From NCBI GenBank assembly GCA_001179505.1, contig CDMY01000349.1, positions 1 through 64,000 of the forward strand: a stretch of 64,000 bases of DNA, given 5' to 3'. The translations under genes and the position numbers were made by a program. This DNA is from Vitrella brassicaformis. Taxonomy: Eukaryota > Sar > Vitrellaceae. The notes beneath the pieces are model-generated. The model ran no database searches. It saw only the letters and a program-made list of their open reading frames with translations, and was not told the origin of the DNA. The first letter of the stretch is position 1. Each line of letters starts with the position of its first letter. Below, piece by piece: positions 10,032-22,520 of the stretch.

Positions 10032-12324
10032 ATGACATCCCGTTCGCACCGCGACGACCCCTCGACTGACGCCGAGATAAGTGCCCCGACGAGCAATGCA
10101 GTGGTGGACGTCCCCAAGGACGGGCAGGAGCAGCACGAGGACATGCGCCGCAGCCTCATACACGAAGATGCGCTCAATGGCGGCGATGCCGCCGACAGCG
10201 AAGTGGACGAGGGAGAAGGACAGGGCGAGGGAGGCGTTGTGGTAAGTCAGCCACACACACACACACACACACGCACGCACAAGACAGCAATGACAATCGT
10301 GATTTGAGGAGTACCCACGAGATTGCATGTGTGGTGTGCTGTGTGCTACTTACTGTGTGTGTCCAGGTGAGGAGGTTGGGTCAGACGACTGTTGTGTTTC
10401 TGTTGGCTTTTGTGGTCATCATCACGGGGGCTTTCAACTACGTCACGGGCAAGATAAGGGCCAAACCGCTGGGTGCATACGATGTGAGTGAGTGGGCTGC
10501 ACGGGGACAGACATCGACCCAACGACGGACGGCCATGAAGTACTGTTGCTTGGCTTGCTGTGTGTGTCAGTACTTCGTATCCTTGTTCAACTCGATGGCC
10601 TACTGCGGCCTCTACTGGGCCATACTGGTGAGTGAGTGTCCATAGGAACACGTGACGGCATAGATTCACCACCACTGCCTTGGTGGATATACGTGTGTTG
10701 TGGTGTGATCCATTCAGTTGGTCCGCATCGTCAGCGGTCAGGTGACCCCCAAGCAGCTGAGCTACGTGTGGCGCAGCGAGGTGCCCTCCAGGCCTTCATC
10801 ATTCGCTGGCGGGGCCTGGAAGTGGTTCGTCCTCACTGGTAGGCCACACCATTGATCCCACCGACCACAAACACAAACACGAACACGTATGCGTGTCTGT
10901 GTCTGTGTGTGTGTGCAGGTCTGTTTGACAGCTGCGGCAACATCTTGGGATTCATCAGCCAGCCGTACGTCAGCGGAGCCGTATACAGCCTGATGAACCA
11001 GACCATCGTGCCCTTCACGGCCATCGTGTCGATGATCATGCTGGGGAGGAAGTACACACTCTGGCAGGTCTGCGCCATCACCGTCGTGGTCTGCGGGGCC
11101 ATCCTGGCCCTCGTCCCCGACCTCAGTGCCCACCCCACCGGCGGCAGCTCACACCACATGCATGCCTCGGAGTCCCTGGGGTTCGCCCTCCTCACCGCTC
11201 TGTCGACGCTGCCCTCCGCTCTGTCCTTTGCTCTCAAGGAGAAGATCTTCCGCAAGTACGCCCACCACCACCATGGGGGCGACGGTACGCCGCCCGAGTC
11301 GCTAGACCTCTTCGTCGTTAACTCACATGGGAGCCTGTTTGGGCTGCTGTGGGTGCCGCTCGCACTGCCCCTCAACATCGTCTTCGGCCAGGTGCGCATG
11401 GGAGGGTCGGGCGCGTGATTCGGTCGGGTCGATGCACTTGTGTCCATGTCTCTCTGTGTTGTGGGCGTTCATTCATTCAGACAAACGGTCAGCCGTTGTC
11501 TCAGTACGTGGTGGACGGCTTCTCGTGTTTCGGTGGCGTGACGCCCGACAGCTGTCTGTGCTACGAGCGCAACTGCCAAGCGTGGGGGTGCTGCAAATAC
11601 GCATTCAGCACTTACATGGTCTATGTAACGGTAAACCTCGCATTCAACATCTTCCTACTTGGTACGCAACAAACACACAAACGTGGCTCAGTCAGTAGAC
11701 AGACAGGGATTGTGACATTGTGTCATGCGTGTTTGTGTGGGTGCGGTGCGGTGCGGTGCGTGTGTGTCAGCTTTGCTTAAGGTGGGGTCGGCCCTGCTGG
11801 CCTTCATCTGCCTCAAGGTGGGCTCGTGTGTGTGATTGACTGGCCGAACACGTACCTTGGCGTGTCTGTGTTGTTGGCCAGGCTGTGTTGCCCTTATCGA
11901 TTCTGCTATTCGCCGTGTATCCCTGGCCGCTGCTCGACCAGAGTGACACCAGAGTCACGCCATACACATGGGTGAGTGAGTCGAAGAAGGGCAGGGAGGA
12001 ACCGATGGATGCGGTGGTGTTGGCTGGCTCTTCCTGCAGGTGAGTCTGGTGATCATCTTGGGTGGTGTGGTGTGGTACAAGATGACCGACATACACAAGG
12101 AGGCCATCAAGAAGAAAAAGTTCGAGGGCCACGAGCCGCCATGCCTGTGGCCCCTCCCCCTCTTCAAACGGTCAGTCAGCCGGATGCATCCACTCACGGC
12201 CCAAAGCACAACCACTGCATGTCGATCTGCATGCATGGCTGCGTGTGTCAAGGGGTGCTGCAGATCTCCTGGCGTCCGCCAGCCGTCGCGTCTGCCGTCG
12301 TCGGCGCGCAACGACACCCACTGA
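10032..12324 (+). CDS. chloroquine-resistance-transporter-like (CRT-like) membrane transporter
   Basis: Nine exons are clear: 10032-10241, 10367-10483, 10571-10627, 10718-10838, 10919-11391, 11481-11661, 11771-11817, 11882-11971 and 12040 onward. An acidic cytosolic N-terminus of about 70 residues is followed by about ten hydrophobic helices of the drug/metabolite transporter fold. Recognisable CRT-family pieces are the helix pair around YVSGAVYSLMNQTIVPFTA and a Cys-rich loop (CFGGVTPDSCLCYERNCQ, then WGCC) between later helices, matching the disulfide-bearing loop of CRT proteins. Known homologues sit in the digestive-vacuole or vacuolar membrane of apicomplexans and in plant plastids (CLT), and export peptides, amino acids or thiols. 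The 3' end has three readings: unspliced to the stop at 12324, spliced at 12170 to an acceptor at about 12260 (same stop), or spliced to an earlier acceptor with a stop at 12418. Confidence 0.88.
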
Positions 12325-12901
12325 GAGCCGCACGCCGCTCACACAAGAGGGGGAGGACAGCAGTGACCCCGCAACCACCGCTAGAAGGGCGCATGTGCCT
12401 GGGAGAAAAGACAGCTAGCTCAGCTGAGCAGCCAGAGAGAGAGAGAGAGAAGATCTGGCCGGCGGTCCCCGGGAGTGGGAGGCGGGTGTACGGTGTACGA
12501 TAAAACACACACGCCACGCCATGGGCAGGGCAGGCTGATCATGCGACTGACGAGAGGGAGTTTCTTGGTGGGTTGGTCGGTTTGGTGTTGTTTGTCATGT
12601 GTTGTGTTGAGCGTGTACATACATAAAGATCCAAAGGTATGAGTGACTGTCTTCCTCTCGAGCCAGGCTCGGTGTACATTTCGTGTTTGCAGCGACTCAC
12701 ATTCATGGACAGTGCATGGCTGAGCCACGACGCTGTCTCGGTTTGTCTCCTCTTGTACTGCATGGGGCGGCTCGGGAATCGGGATGGCTATGCCGTCGAG
12801 AAACCTGACGTTGAGAACTACGTTGCTTCGATCGCCCTCGCCCCCCGCCTTTGGGGCCCGTTCTCCCTTCAACCCGTCCAACAAAAGACAATTTGACGGT
12901 C
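12325..12901. other. intergenic/5' region of the coiled-coil gene
   Basis: It contains a GA-rich run (about 12430-12450) and no convincing coding exon. The upper half may be 3' UTR of the CRT-like gene and the lower half 5' UTR of the next gene. No TGCGAGCT-type motif was found here; the adjacent genes are tandem, not divergent. Confidence 0.45.
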
Positions 12902-15900
12902 ATGCGTGCATCAGCGCCCAGCGTAGCCTTCACGGAAGGCGCCAAGGCCCCTCCAGGATCCCTCACCACACGCGAGGCGCCTCCCTCGTCACCCCCCACA
13001 CGGCAATTCAACGCCGATGACATGCAGTTCGTGGGAAGGAGGTAAACCGCCGCTGCGTCCGAGATGCATGGCGTGAACACATGACGCACACGTGACGTGT
13101 CTGCCTGTGTGTGCTGCATCCAGTCACCATGCGGCCATCCGTGAGCTCACCGACCGCATCTCCGAGTCGGTCAACATGCTGTTCAAAGCCCCGGAAAGGC
13201 CCGAGACTTCCCCCCAACGCAAAAAGGGCGACACGCAGCAGCGCGGCAAGACTCCGACCACAGCGGTTCACAAGAGCATCAAGGTCAAGACCAAGGAGCA
13301 GGAGTATATGGAGGGCAAGAAGCCGGGTATGGTGGATGAGCGGAGGGGGGCAGGTGAGGAGGAGAGCGACAAGGAGGACAAGGACAGTGAGGAGGAGGAC
13401 GAAGAGGAGTCCAGCGAGGAGGACTCGGACGACGACCACTTCCTCGACTTCACACCTGACGACATCTTCGACTTCGGTCAGATGGGTGGCTGGAATGGTG
13501 TCTCCCTCCTCTCCTTTCTCATACATGCGATTGGGTGCATGGGATGCTTGCAGATGAGGGTGACTGGCAGGTGGCGAGCTCCAAGCAGACGGTGTCTGGC
13601 CTGCTGGAGTCGCTCAAGACGCAGCAGCGGCAGGAGGTCATGTACGACCTACACAACTGGTTCGCAGGAAAGGCCAAGGGAGTCGACGACGAAATCGTTA
13701 ACCTCGACAAGTACGCACGGGGGCAAAAACAGCCGAGATACGCATCCGGTTTACATGCAACAGGCTGGAGTTTGACCGTCAGCGCAACTCTGACGACCTG
13801 AAGACGGCGCAGATGGCAGTCGAGTCTCAGCTGGACGACAAGGAGATGCACGCCTTCGCCGTGCTCAACAAGTTCTACAAGGCCCTCCACACCCTCGGGC
13901 AGAAGAAGGCCAAGGGCCCCGGCCTCGACAAGCCCATCGGCTTCACCGGCCTGACCATGGATGAGATCAAGGAGGCCGAGCTGGAGGTGGACCTGCAGAG
14001 CCTCAGGCAGCGGCTGCAGCAGAAGGAGGAGGAGATCGTGGACGCGCTGAAGCGCGCTACTGAGATGGAGGGCATCGAGGGAGCGCCGCAGCCACCCTCT
14101 GCGTCAGACATACTGGGGGTGATTGCTGTGCAGCAGGATGAGCTCACCGCACTCAGGTGAGGGAATGAGACAGATAGACACATAAAGGTCCATATGCATG
14201 CCGCTGGCTGCAGCACCCGTGTTGAGATGAACGAGCAGCGTTTGAAGATGCTGCGCAAGGCTGTTGACTACCTCCAGAACCCCAGCGACCATGAGGTGAG
14301 GCGCAACATCCTCACAGACTCTTTGTCTATCTCACCTCTGCTGTGTGTGCGCGTCAGCAAGTGGAGGAGGGCGTCAAGCAGTTGATTGAGGACATCCGTA
14401 GGAAGGTCCGAGACGCCAAGATAGCAGAGCTCCTCTCCAAACGAGACACTACAGCAGACGTACGTCAGTAGCACGACCACATAGACATGACCCACTGCTG
14501 TGGTTGCTTGCAGGAGTCAGAAGCGCCAGACGAGGGAGAGGTGCGTGCGTTAGAAGAGGAGGTGAACGGTCTCAAGAGACAGCTGGGGTCACTCGAGACA
14601 GAGATCAAGGCACTCAAGACACCCGCTGAGAGGGAGGATGAGCTCAAGCAGCGACTCAAGTCACTACAGCAGGGTAAGCAAGAACGAGCACCGAGACACG
14701 ATGCGAGAGGGGCATTGATCCGTGTGTCGCTTCGGACATGCAGGCCGGTTTGACGATGGGACCGAGAAGGGCGAAATGATCGATTTGGGTGAAGACCTGA
14801 CCCTCGAACAAGCTCCTGAACTCAAAATCAAGCTCACAAACGGTACAGTACACGCAGCGCCGAACAGGACATTGAAACATGCTGTTCTTCATTCCGTCCT
14901 CTTTCAGAGCTGACTAAGATCCAGAATGAGAATCTGCGGCTGAAGGGGCAGCTGCGGAACTACGAGGTCAAGAAGTGACCAATCCAGCCCTCCATGTCGA
15001 TGTGTGGCGAGAGAGGGTTGGAGTGGGTTGAGTGAAGTTGTACTGTTTGTATGGTTGTGTTGGTCAGCATTTGTTGTCGACAGCTGAGGCCACACTGCAG
15101 CAGATGGAGGACCAGAAACGAGCATTCCTCGACGCTATCGAACATGTATACATGCATGTGCATGGATCGACAGACATGTACATGTGCGTGTACTTGTTTC
15201 GAATGCGCTCACAGTATTTTCTCGATTCCTCCGCCACACGACCGGCCGTCTCTGTGTGTGTCTTTTTTGATGTGATTGTAGGCGAAGGAGGCAGTGCGTG
15301 ACGAGGCGTCGAAGGAGCGGGCCAAGCAGAAGGCGGCCGCTGAGGCCGCCAGAAGACAAGAACTCCAAAGACAGAGAGAGGAGGTAGGTCAGTCATAGAC
15401 ACAGACCGATAGACAGAGACATCTTCATTGATTCCATGTGCATGCAGGCAGCAGAGGCAGCGTGTAAGAGTGTGTCAGCACATGTACAGTGTGGCAGCAT
15501 GTAAGAGTGTGTCTCCTTTCTGGCAGCCAAGAAGGCTGAGGAGGACCTGGCGGCACAGCTCAAGGACGAGGAGACCACACTCCGCGGGGAGATCAAGCGA
15601 CTCGAGAAGCAACTCGAATCCCAGCAACAACTCGCAGAGAAGCAACAACAGCTGACGCAACAACAGCAGCGAAGTGAGTCATCTGGCAGCTCTAGCGAGG
15701 CGGGAAGGAGTGCGGGCGACGCGGCAGAGGGAGCGGGAGGTCAGCTGGAAGATGAGGGGGCCGACGACGAGGGATCTGAGGGCGAGGGCGGCGTTGAGTC
15801 AGAAGATGAGGAGCTCAAGAAACTGAAGGAGGTGAGGTAGAGAGTGGGCAAGAGGTGGTAACGTCATCGCTTCAATGTGTGTGGCATACATGTGTGCGCA

Positions 15901-17294
15901 GGAGAACGCTGAGTTGTTGCAGCTGATTGACGAGCTCGAGAGACGCCTGCAGGATGCGGACGAGTAAGTTAACAACGATGAACGGCCCTGACTTACGCAA
16001 TGTGGCTCTCTTCACTGATTCGATGCAGTCGCAAAGCGGCCGCTGCACCACTTGCCCTACCAACCGTAGGGGTAAAAGAGACCCCCTGCTGTTTGGCTCT
16101 TTCCCATTCTATTCAAATCTGTCTGCAGGTCGGTGGCGGTCTGTCTGCGCCATCCTCATCGGCCGCTCCTTCTTCCGCGCCATCGCCCCCTCCTGCGCCA
16201 GCAGCAGAGACAGCTCAGCCCGCCCTGCCCAGTGCACCCAGCAAGGCAAGCTCCTCATCACACGGCAAAGGCGCACCAAAGCCACCATCTAGCAGCAGCA
16301 GCAGCAGCTCTCGCGGTGTCGGTGGTGGCGTGTCCTCAGCCGCTAGTGCACAGGGCGATGAAGCCGAGGGGGAGATGGGGGAAGAGGGAGAGGAGGTGGC
16401 TGGCGAGGAGGAGAGGGAGGGCTCGTCGGCCCGTGGGTCCGTCAAGTCGTCTGCGTCGAGTGCCAGGGGCAGCGACAAACAGTCGATCAAAGGCTCTGGC
16501 AGCAGGTAGAGGCTAAGCACAACAACAGAGCAAACAGCCCCGGACTGTCTGCTTTGTGTGTCAGTGGGGCTGCATCGGTGCGCAAGGAGGCCTCCAGCTC
16601 CGCCCACAGCCAGGAGAGGCCGGCCGCTGCACAACCACCGCCGCCACCAGCTCCAGTAGCACCGCAGAAGGGCCCACCGGCAGCACCACAAGTGCCCGAC
16701 CAAGCCACCGTCCAGTCACAGGAGCAGAAGAAGCAGGAAGAACGGAGACATCATGTAAAGACGTGTGTATTGTCCGGTGCTGTCAATGAATGTATTCATT
16801 GTGAGTATGGTGCTGTGCCGTGCGGTGTGGTTAGGAGATGGAGGAGCTGCTCAAGGTGCAGCAGGAAAACCTGGAGCTCGCCAGACAGATAGAACTGATA
16901 GAGAAGAAAATCAAGGCCGTCAAGGTAAGGCTAATCCAGTAAAGACCGCAACCCCGACACACAGTCCGTCCTTTGCTTCCTTAATGCGTAGGCGAGTAAG
17001 GGCCCGGTAGACATCGCCATGCTCCAAGAAGGCACAGAGACAGGCGAACAGGTCAGCCACAAACACGGATACACGCACACACACGCGTGTCTCCACATGT
17101 ACATGTGAGTGCAGGAAGTACCTAAGCAGAATTTGGAGTTGCGCAAGGAGGTGAAGAAGAAGCAGTGGGAGCTCAACCTGCTGAGAAAGAAGTGGTGGGT
17201 GGAGAGGCAGGCGGCTGAGCAGACCGCCAAGGCCATGCGGGAGGCGACAGACTTTGGCGTGGAAAAGAGAGCAAACGACGAACAACTGGCGTGA
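12902..17294 (+). CDS. long coiled-coil protein with acidic and Ser/Pro-rich segments, unknown function
   Basis: A gene of roughly 20 exons whose phases connect; the first are 12902-13041, 13124-13497, 13554-13710 and 13764 onward. A short N-terminal tail leads to the helix AAIRELTDRISESVNMLF. An acidic run follows (EEEDEEESSEEDSDDD then HFLDFTPDDIFDFG), and then long heptad-rich stretches (for example VRALEEEVNGLKRQLGSLE and IKRLEKQLESQQQLAEKQQQ). A Ser/Ala/Pro-rich low-complexity region (about 16130-16720) separates these from a final coiled coil (MEELLKVQQENLELARQIEL). No catalytic domain was recognised; a cytoskeletal or scaffold role is only a guess. Odd point: unspliced reading meets a stop at 14986-14988, avoided by a weak donor (GTCAAG) just before it; the following exon continues the coiled coil without an ATG. 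Two genes are possible but less likely. The start ATG is provisional. Confidence 0.6.
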
Positions 17295-18242
17295 AGGACA
17301 GCGGGCGATAGCCCATAGCTACGGATGGAGGGAGGCGGTATTTTTTCTCTACACATACATGGCATGCACCTCTTTGTGTGAGCGAGCGATGGACTTTTTG
17401 GACCGGATGCGGCGCAGTCCAAAACACGCTATACACATGTCTGTGCGCGCAGAATTGGCCACGCATCTCACCACGTGTGCTTGCATTATGTGTGTGGTAT
17501 GGCTTTGGGACTGACTGCATCAATGGATTCAACGAGGTGCCATTAATGGCGGGTCTCTGCACAGGCAGACGGCTGCACACACCATTCATCCATCCATTAC
17601 ACACGGACACACACACACACACACAACAGAGACAAATAAAGTGTGCCATAATGAGGTGTGCCGGCAGAGGGAGAGACATGAAGAAGAAGACAGCGATGCG
17701 ATGGTGGAGGAGGAGGAGGAGATGACGGTGGGAGGCTTAAGTGGGAGGAGTATAGCTGACTGTAGCGTTTTAAGCACCGTGCTGCCATGCCATCCATGCA
17801 CGAGACGCTCTCACGTCGCTTTGCGTCCGTCAGAGATTCATGGTTGCAACCTCCATGAATGAGTTCATGGTGCCGTGCCTTCCGTTTGTGTTGAATAGGT
17901 TGACTTGACATTCATTCACATGAACCGCGCAATCTTCGCATAGACATCCCTATCCTGCACGCCGACATCCATCCCATAGGTATCCATTTTCCTAGCTAGC
18001 TATACATCCATCCATCCATACAGCATGCCATGCATCCCTCTACTATCCTTCACATTACACTAACCGCCATCTCTCCTCGTTGGCTTCATTACCAGACCAG
18101 CCCGCCAGCCAGCCAGCCAGCAGTGCCATAGCAGGTGTGAGAACGTTGTGTGTCGGTGGTCGACTGGCTGGCAAAAATGAACGTTGCTCGGCTCGGCTCG
18201 CCTCGCCGCATCTTGCCGGCTGCACAGGCGTCCGTCCGTCCC
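17295..18242. other. convergent intergenic region
   Basis: This separates the 3' ends of the coiled-coil gene and the minus-strand methyltransferase. It contains CCAT and CCAG simple repeats (for example (CCAG)n at about 18100-18120). Nothing gene-like was seen. Confidence 0.55.
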
Positions 18243-20734
18243 TCACACGGCTTTCTTGGTCGCAGTGATCATGCCGTACTGCATCAGACCCTCCTTGAAG
18301 GCCTGCATGGAACACACATACACGCGCAAGCAACAGCCATGAACGTAATCAATCATACACGCGTGTGCTGCAGCAGGCAGGCTGTTACGTTACCTGATGC
18401 ATTCTGTTGAGGCACCAGGCGTCACGCACGCACTTCCAATAGAACCTGGCCAGCCAGATTCACACGCAGAGAGAGACATACGTTTGGTTGACGTGTGCAG
18501 GTGTAGGTGGTTGGTGGTGCTTGTACAGACTTCGGTTTGGTGAGCCATGGGAGAGGGTCTTTGATGCCCAGCCAGATCTGGTGTCGCCAGCTGGGGAGCG
18601 TCTGCTGGGCCCAGTCGGCCGTCTCGATGTTCTCCATCACACCTGACACACAAGCAATCGATCAACATACTGGTGGGAAGGCGTGGTGGGTTTGGTGGGT
18701 GTGTGGCTACTTACCTGTGTCTTGCAGCATCTCGACAAACTGGGGCACTGATGTGAAGAAGGGATGGCTCCACTCTGCAGTGCATTGCACCCCACTCACA
18801 CACGCAATGGATGGATGCGTTCACCACGCATGCACACATCCACATACACACCGACCGGAGTATAAGTAGTCGAGTCTTCTCCGTTCCCGCTTGGTGAACG
18901 GCTTGTCGGTGTCGTCACGTTGGCTCCATACAGCCACCACCTACACATACGTACACACATAGATAGATGTACCACACACACACCAGCCATAGTTGTCTGT
19001 CGACATTGCCGGCTGGCTGCTGTGGTCACCGACCAGTCTGCCGCCTGGCTTGAGCACACGCGTCATCTCCTGGATCGCCCTGTGCACACACAGACAGACA
19101 GACACAGACAGACAGACAGAAGTGCCCCTCTGTATGTGTGAGTGTGTGTCGAGTAGAGTTGGTTCACTTTTGTTTGTCGGGCATGTGCTCTGTCGACTCG
19201 CAAACCCACACAAAGTCGAAGGTGTTGTCGGGGACAGTCATCTTCATGCCATCCATCACCTACAAACACAGACACACAGACAGACAGACACCCGGCAAGC
19301 CGCGTGTAAGCGAAGGCTTGTCCGCCTTCCCTCCCGACACACTCACCATGAATTTGCAGCTGTCAGACACGCCCTGCTCTGTGGCCAACTCATTCGCACG
19401 GGCGATCTGCTCACACACATACACACACATGCAGGACGATCCCACCCCACACAGCCTTCTGTGTGCTGTCTGCTTACTTGGTTGGGCGAGATGGCGATGC
19501 CGAGTATTCTTGATTGTGGTCCGAATGCCTTAGCGAGAATCCGTGCAGTGCCGCCGATGCCGCAGCCGAGGTCCAATGTGTCCTTCGGAGGGTTGAAGAC
19601 GTCAACCTTGGCGAACTCCAACATCTTGAGGACGAAATCGTCCTTGGCCTGGGTCAAAGACAATCCGATACATGGGCGCCCCCACGTCACGTGTGAGGGT
19701 GCATAGCATGTGTGGGTGGCGTGTTTGCCTGTTTGAAGTCTTTTCGCCATGAGCCCTTCCGCCTGTCTTCATCATCATAGTACCTGAGAGGCAAGGCAAG
19801 CAGAGCAGCCGGCATCATTGCAATTCAGCGGCAGGGTGGGTGAATGTGTACGTGACGTGGTTTGACCTCACCCACCCGAGGTGGACGTGTTCGCCCCAGT
19901 AGTGTTCGAGTATGCCTTCCTCTGTCCACGCATCGTACTCGCGAGCCACAGACCCTTCCGCCCTCTGATTTACAGCAGACAGACACACATCGGCGTCTTC
20001 GTCGTGGATGGATGCGTCGGGGACCGTGCATTCTCACGTCGTATGGTCTGCTTGGCGTGTCCAGGACCTTCTTGACAGCCACACCAGCAGCCAGCGCCGC
20101 CACACCAGCGGCAACTGAACCCACCACAGCACAGCACACATGTGACCCTCAAGATTGATTCATTCATCGGGTGGTGCTGCACTGCCTCACTGCCTGCCTC
20201 ACCGCCCATCCCAGCAGGTGTCTTTGAGAAAGTGGCTGCCTTCTCGGCCACCTTGACGGCCACCTTACTCGCATCGCCAGCCACCTTGCTCGCACTCTCA
20301 GCGACCTTGGTGGCGGTCTCGGCCACCTTGGACAAAGTGGATGCCTTCTCGGCCACCTTCACGACCTCGGTACCCGCACTCGCACTCTCGGCCACCTTTG
20401 TCGCGGTCTCAGCCACCTTCGCGGCACTCACCATGCGCAACTGGCGTGCATTTGGCCGGCGTCGTATTGATGGTGGTGCTGTATCAAGGCCATTACGTAA
20501 TCTTGGTGGCTGCAAACACGGCACGACATTCAAGATCCATCGATCATAGAGGACTTGCAGGCGTCTGTGTGTCTGTGTGTCTGTGCATCTGCATACCTGT
20601 GCAGAGGAGGCGATGAAGAGAGGGGAGTGTCGTGTAGATCTGTGCAGAGAGGAGGACGCGCTGACGGTCCTCCATGCTGCTAGAAGGGAGAGCGCTGCAG
20701 CCCAGCCAAGGCTTCCCATTGTCGGTCTCCTCAT
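18243..20734 (-). CDS. plastid-targeted SAM-dependent methyltransferase (Sll0418/gamma-TMT-like, prenylquinone or tocopherol type)
   Basis: About 13 exons. The first is 20734-20597, encoding a signal peptide (AAALSLLAAWRTVSASSS) plus Ser/Arg transit-like residues. Next comes an amphipathic segment built on repeats of KVAETATKVAESAS, then a Gly/Ala hydrophobic stretch (GVAAGVAALAAGVAVKKVL), possibly a membrane tether. The catalytic part begins with EYDAWTEEGILEHYWGEHVH and has motif I LDLGCGIGGTARILAKAFGP, then ISPNQ, FDFVWVCESTEHMPDK and RVLKPGGRLVVAVWSQRD. These match class I methyltransferases acting on methyl-phytyl or solanesyl benzoquinol (Sll0418 type) or gamma-tocopherol, which work at plastid membranes. 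The exact substrate cannot be read from sequence. The exon ending at 19729 appears to use a GC donor. It shares an 80-bp promoter with the plus-strand gene at 20815. Confidence 0.8.
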
Positions 20735-20814
20735 GAGTTTATATCGTCGAGGTTTAGGGTTTGTAGGGTGTAGGGTTTTGTTTGGCTCGCAAACGGGAAG
20801 GACACAACCCAGAG
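20735..20814. promoter_or_regulatory. 80-bp bidirectional promoter with teloboxes
   Basis: Only 80 bp separate the two divergent start codons. The spacer holds TTTAGGGT (20753-20760) followed by two degenerate copies (GTAGGGTG and GTAGGGTT, up to about 20779), and then GCTCGCA at 20785-20791. The start of the plus-strand gene is supported by a clean splice to the next exon; if transcripts start further inside either gene the spacer could be longer. Confidence 0.5.
20783..20791 (-). promoter_or_regulatory. TGCGAGC-type motif in the 80-bp promoter
   Basis: TGGCTCGCA, containing the 7-base core GCTCGCA, lies 24 bp before the plus-strand start codon and 49 bp from the minus-strand start codon. 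Confidence 0.35.
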
Positions 20815-22520
20815 ATGAAGAGAGAATGGGAGAAAGCTGAGCTCGAACAGGTCAGTTTCTGTCGCGCCACAATGAATTTGCAATGCACAGCCGATGGACA
20901 GTGACGGACAGACTGAGTGTCACGGTGGTTGCTGCGCCTGTGTGTTCGTCAGGTCACGGGCAAGCTGCAAGAGGCCGCGCATTTCTTCTCCCGCTTTGCC
21001 GCGGCAGAGAAGGGCCTCGAGGACTATCTCAGGAAGGCTGACACGCCCCAACTGTCGGAGGTGGCCCGGACCATTGAAGGGGCGGCCGAGGGACTTTCCA
21101 GAGGAGTGCAGGGGCTCAAAAGGACCTGCGAGGAGCTTCATGACACAAACGCTTCACTGGAGAGGCAGAACGAGTCACTGCTCAAGAAGACTGAAGAGCA
21201 GGAGAGTGAGAATGCAGCCCTGAGGGAGAGGCTGGCCTCCTATGTCGGGGTGGAGCGCTCTCTGCCCCCAGACACCTCTCTGGAGTCGTATCTCGTGCTC
21301 AAGAGGGAGCAGAAGTGGGCAATGAAGGAGATGGCCGACATGGAAGAGGCTCTTCAGCTGGTGACCAAGCAAAGGGACGCGTTGATCGAGGAGACCGAGA
21401 AGCATCGCGAAGGGGCCGAGAGGAGTCACGAGGCCCTCGAGGAGTCGCTGAGCGTTGCGTGGCAGCATCTCGAGGCGCGCAAGGGCCTGGTGGCCAAGAT
21501 AAAGGAGGCTGACGAGAGGGAGCAGGCGCTCAAGTCGCTGCTGGACAAGGAGAGGCAGCAGGTGCGTGGGTTAGAGGAGGAGTGCGACAGGATGCGGAGG
21601 CGGATGCGGGCTATGCGAGCGTCGCAGAGGCGGCAGGCTGAGGACTTCAACGTTCAGCATCGGGCGCTGCAGGAGCAGGTCCGGCTCGTTGGCCTAGAGC
21701 CGGTGATGCCCAGGTAGGTACACAGATAGATACACAGATGGTTGGCGTGCATGGCCCTGATTGTGTGTCTTCATGTGGACGTCTGTGGTCTATCTGCAGA
21801 GGGCTGATGCGGTTCGTAACAAAGCATCCGCATCGCCAAGAGGCGGAGCCTCCGCCCTCTGACGAGGCGGCTGACCGACCTACTGTCGATGAGACAGCCG
21901 ATCAGCCTGTCACCGTCAGCAAGGACGAAGCGCCGAGAATGACAGAGCATCCCTCCCTCACCTCACTGGCCCACCGTCAAGCGCCTGTCTCTCAGCCGCC
22001 GTGCGTTGACAGAGATGAAGACTCTGAGAAGCATCCTCCTCCGGCCCCTCCTCTGGACAGGCGCTTTGGTGGCTACGGAGACGTGGAGCCCGTGTCGCCC
22101 CCATCAAAGCATCAGCCAAAAGTGCGGAAAGTCCGGCGGAAGCGAGCCAGACAACAGCCAGTGGTGGCTCAAAAGCGGACCTTCTCATCGACCAGCAGTG
22201 GCCAGCTGGTGCCTCCCCTCCCGTCGAGCCACCCCGCCGTTGGCCGTGTGTCTGATCAGCGTAAGCCCACGGACATGTCTTCTTCCAGCGGGCTGAGTGG
22301 TGTGGGTCAGCAGCTCCTGCAGGAGAGGATTGCCGTGCTGAAGGCGCTGGACCAAGTGAGGGCTGGGGAGAAAGAGGGGAGTGTGGACAATGGTCATCAT
22401 CAACGGCGAGTGACACGGCTGAATGCAACGAGCAGCCTGGCGTATGATAATCGGGGGAGGGCTGTGGGCAAGACAAGTGGGATGGGGAAGCGGGTGTCGA
22501 GTGTTCGTCTGATGCCATGA
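20815..22520 (+). CDS. coiled-coil protein with basic Ser/Pro-rich tail, unknown function
   Basis: Three exons: 20815-20850 (only 12 codons), 20953-21713 and 21800-22520. Residues of the second exon form a nearly continuous coiled coil with strong heptads (LQLVTKQRDALIEETEKHRE, RGLEEECDRMRRRMRAMRAS). The last exon is disordered, rich in Pro, Ser and basic clusters (KVRKVRRKRARQQP), and ends in Arg/Gly-rich sequence. No enzymatic domain was recognised. The tiny first exon is chosen because MKREWEKAELEQ splices in phase onto the coiled coil. It lies head-to-head with the plastid methyltransferase and may be co-regulated with it, but nothing indicates a shared pathway. Confidence 0.65.

Noticed and set aside
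12639-12896. Open frame before the long coiled-coil gene
   Set aside because: It has no domain, does not connect in phase to the next exon, and is more likely 5' UTR.
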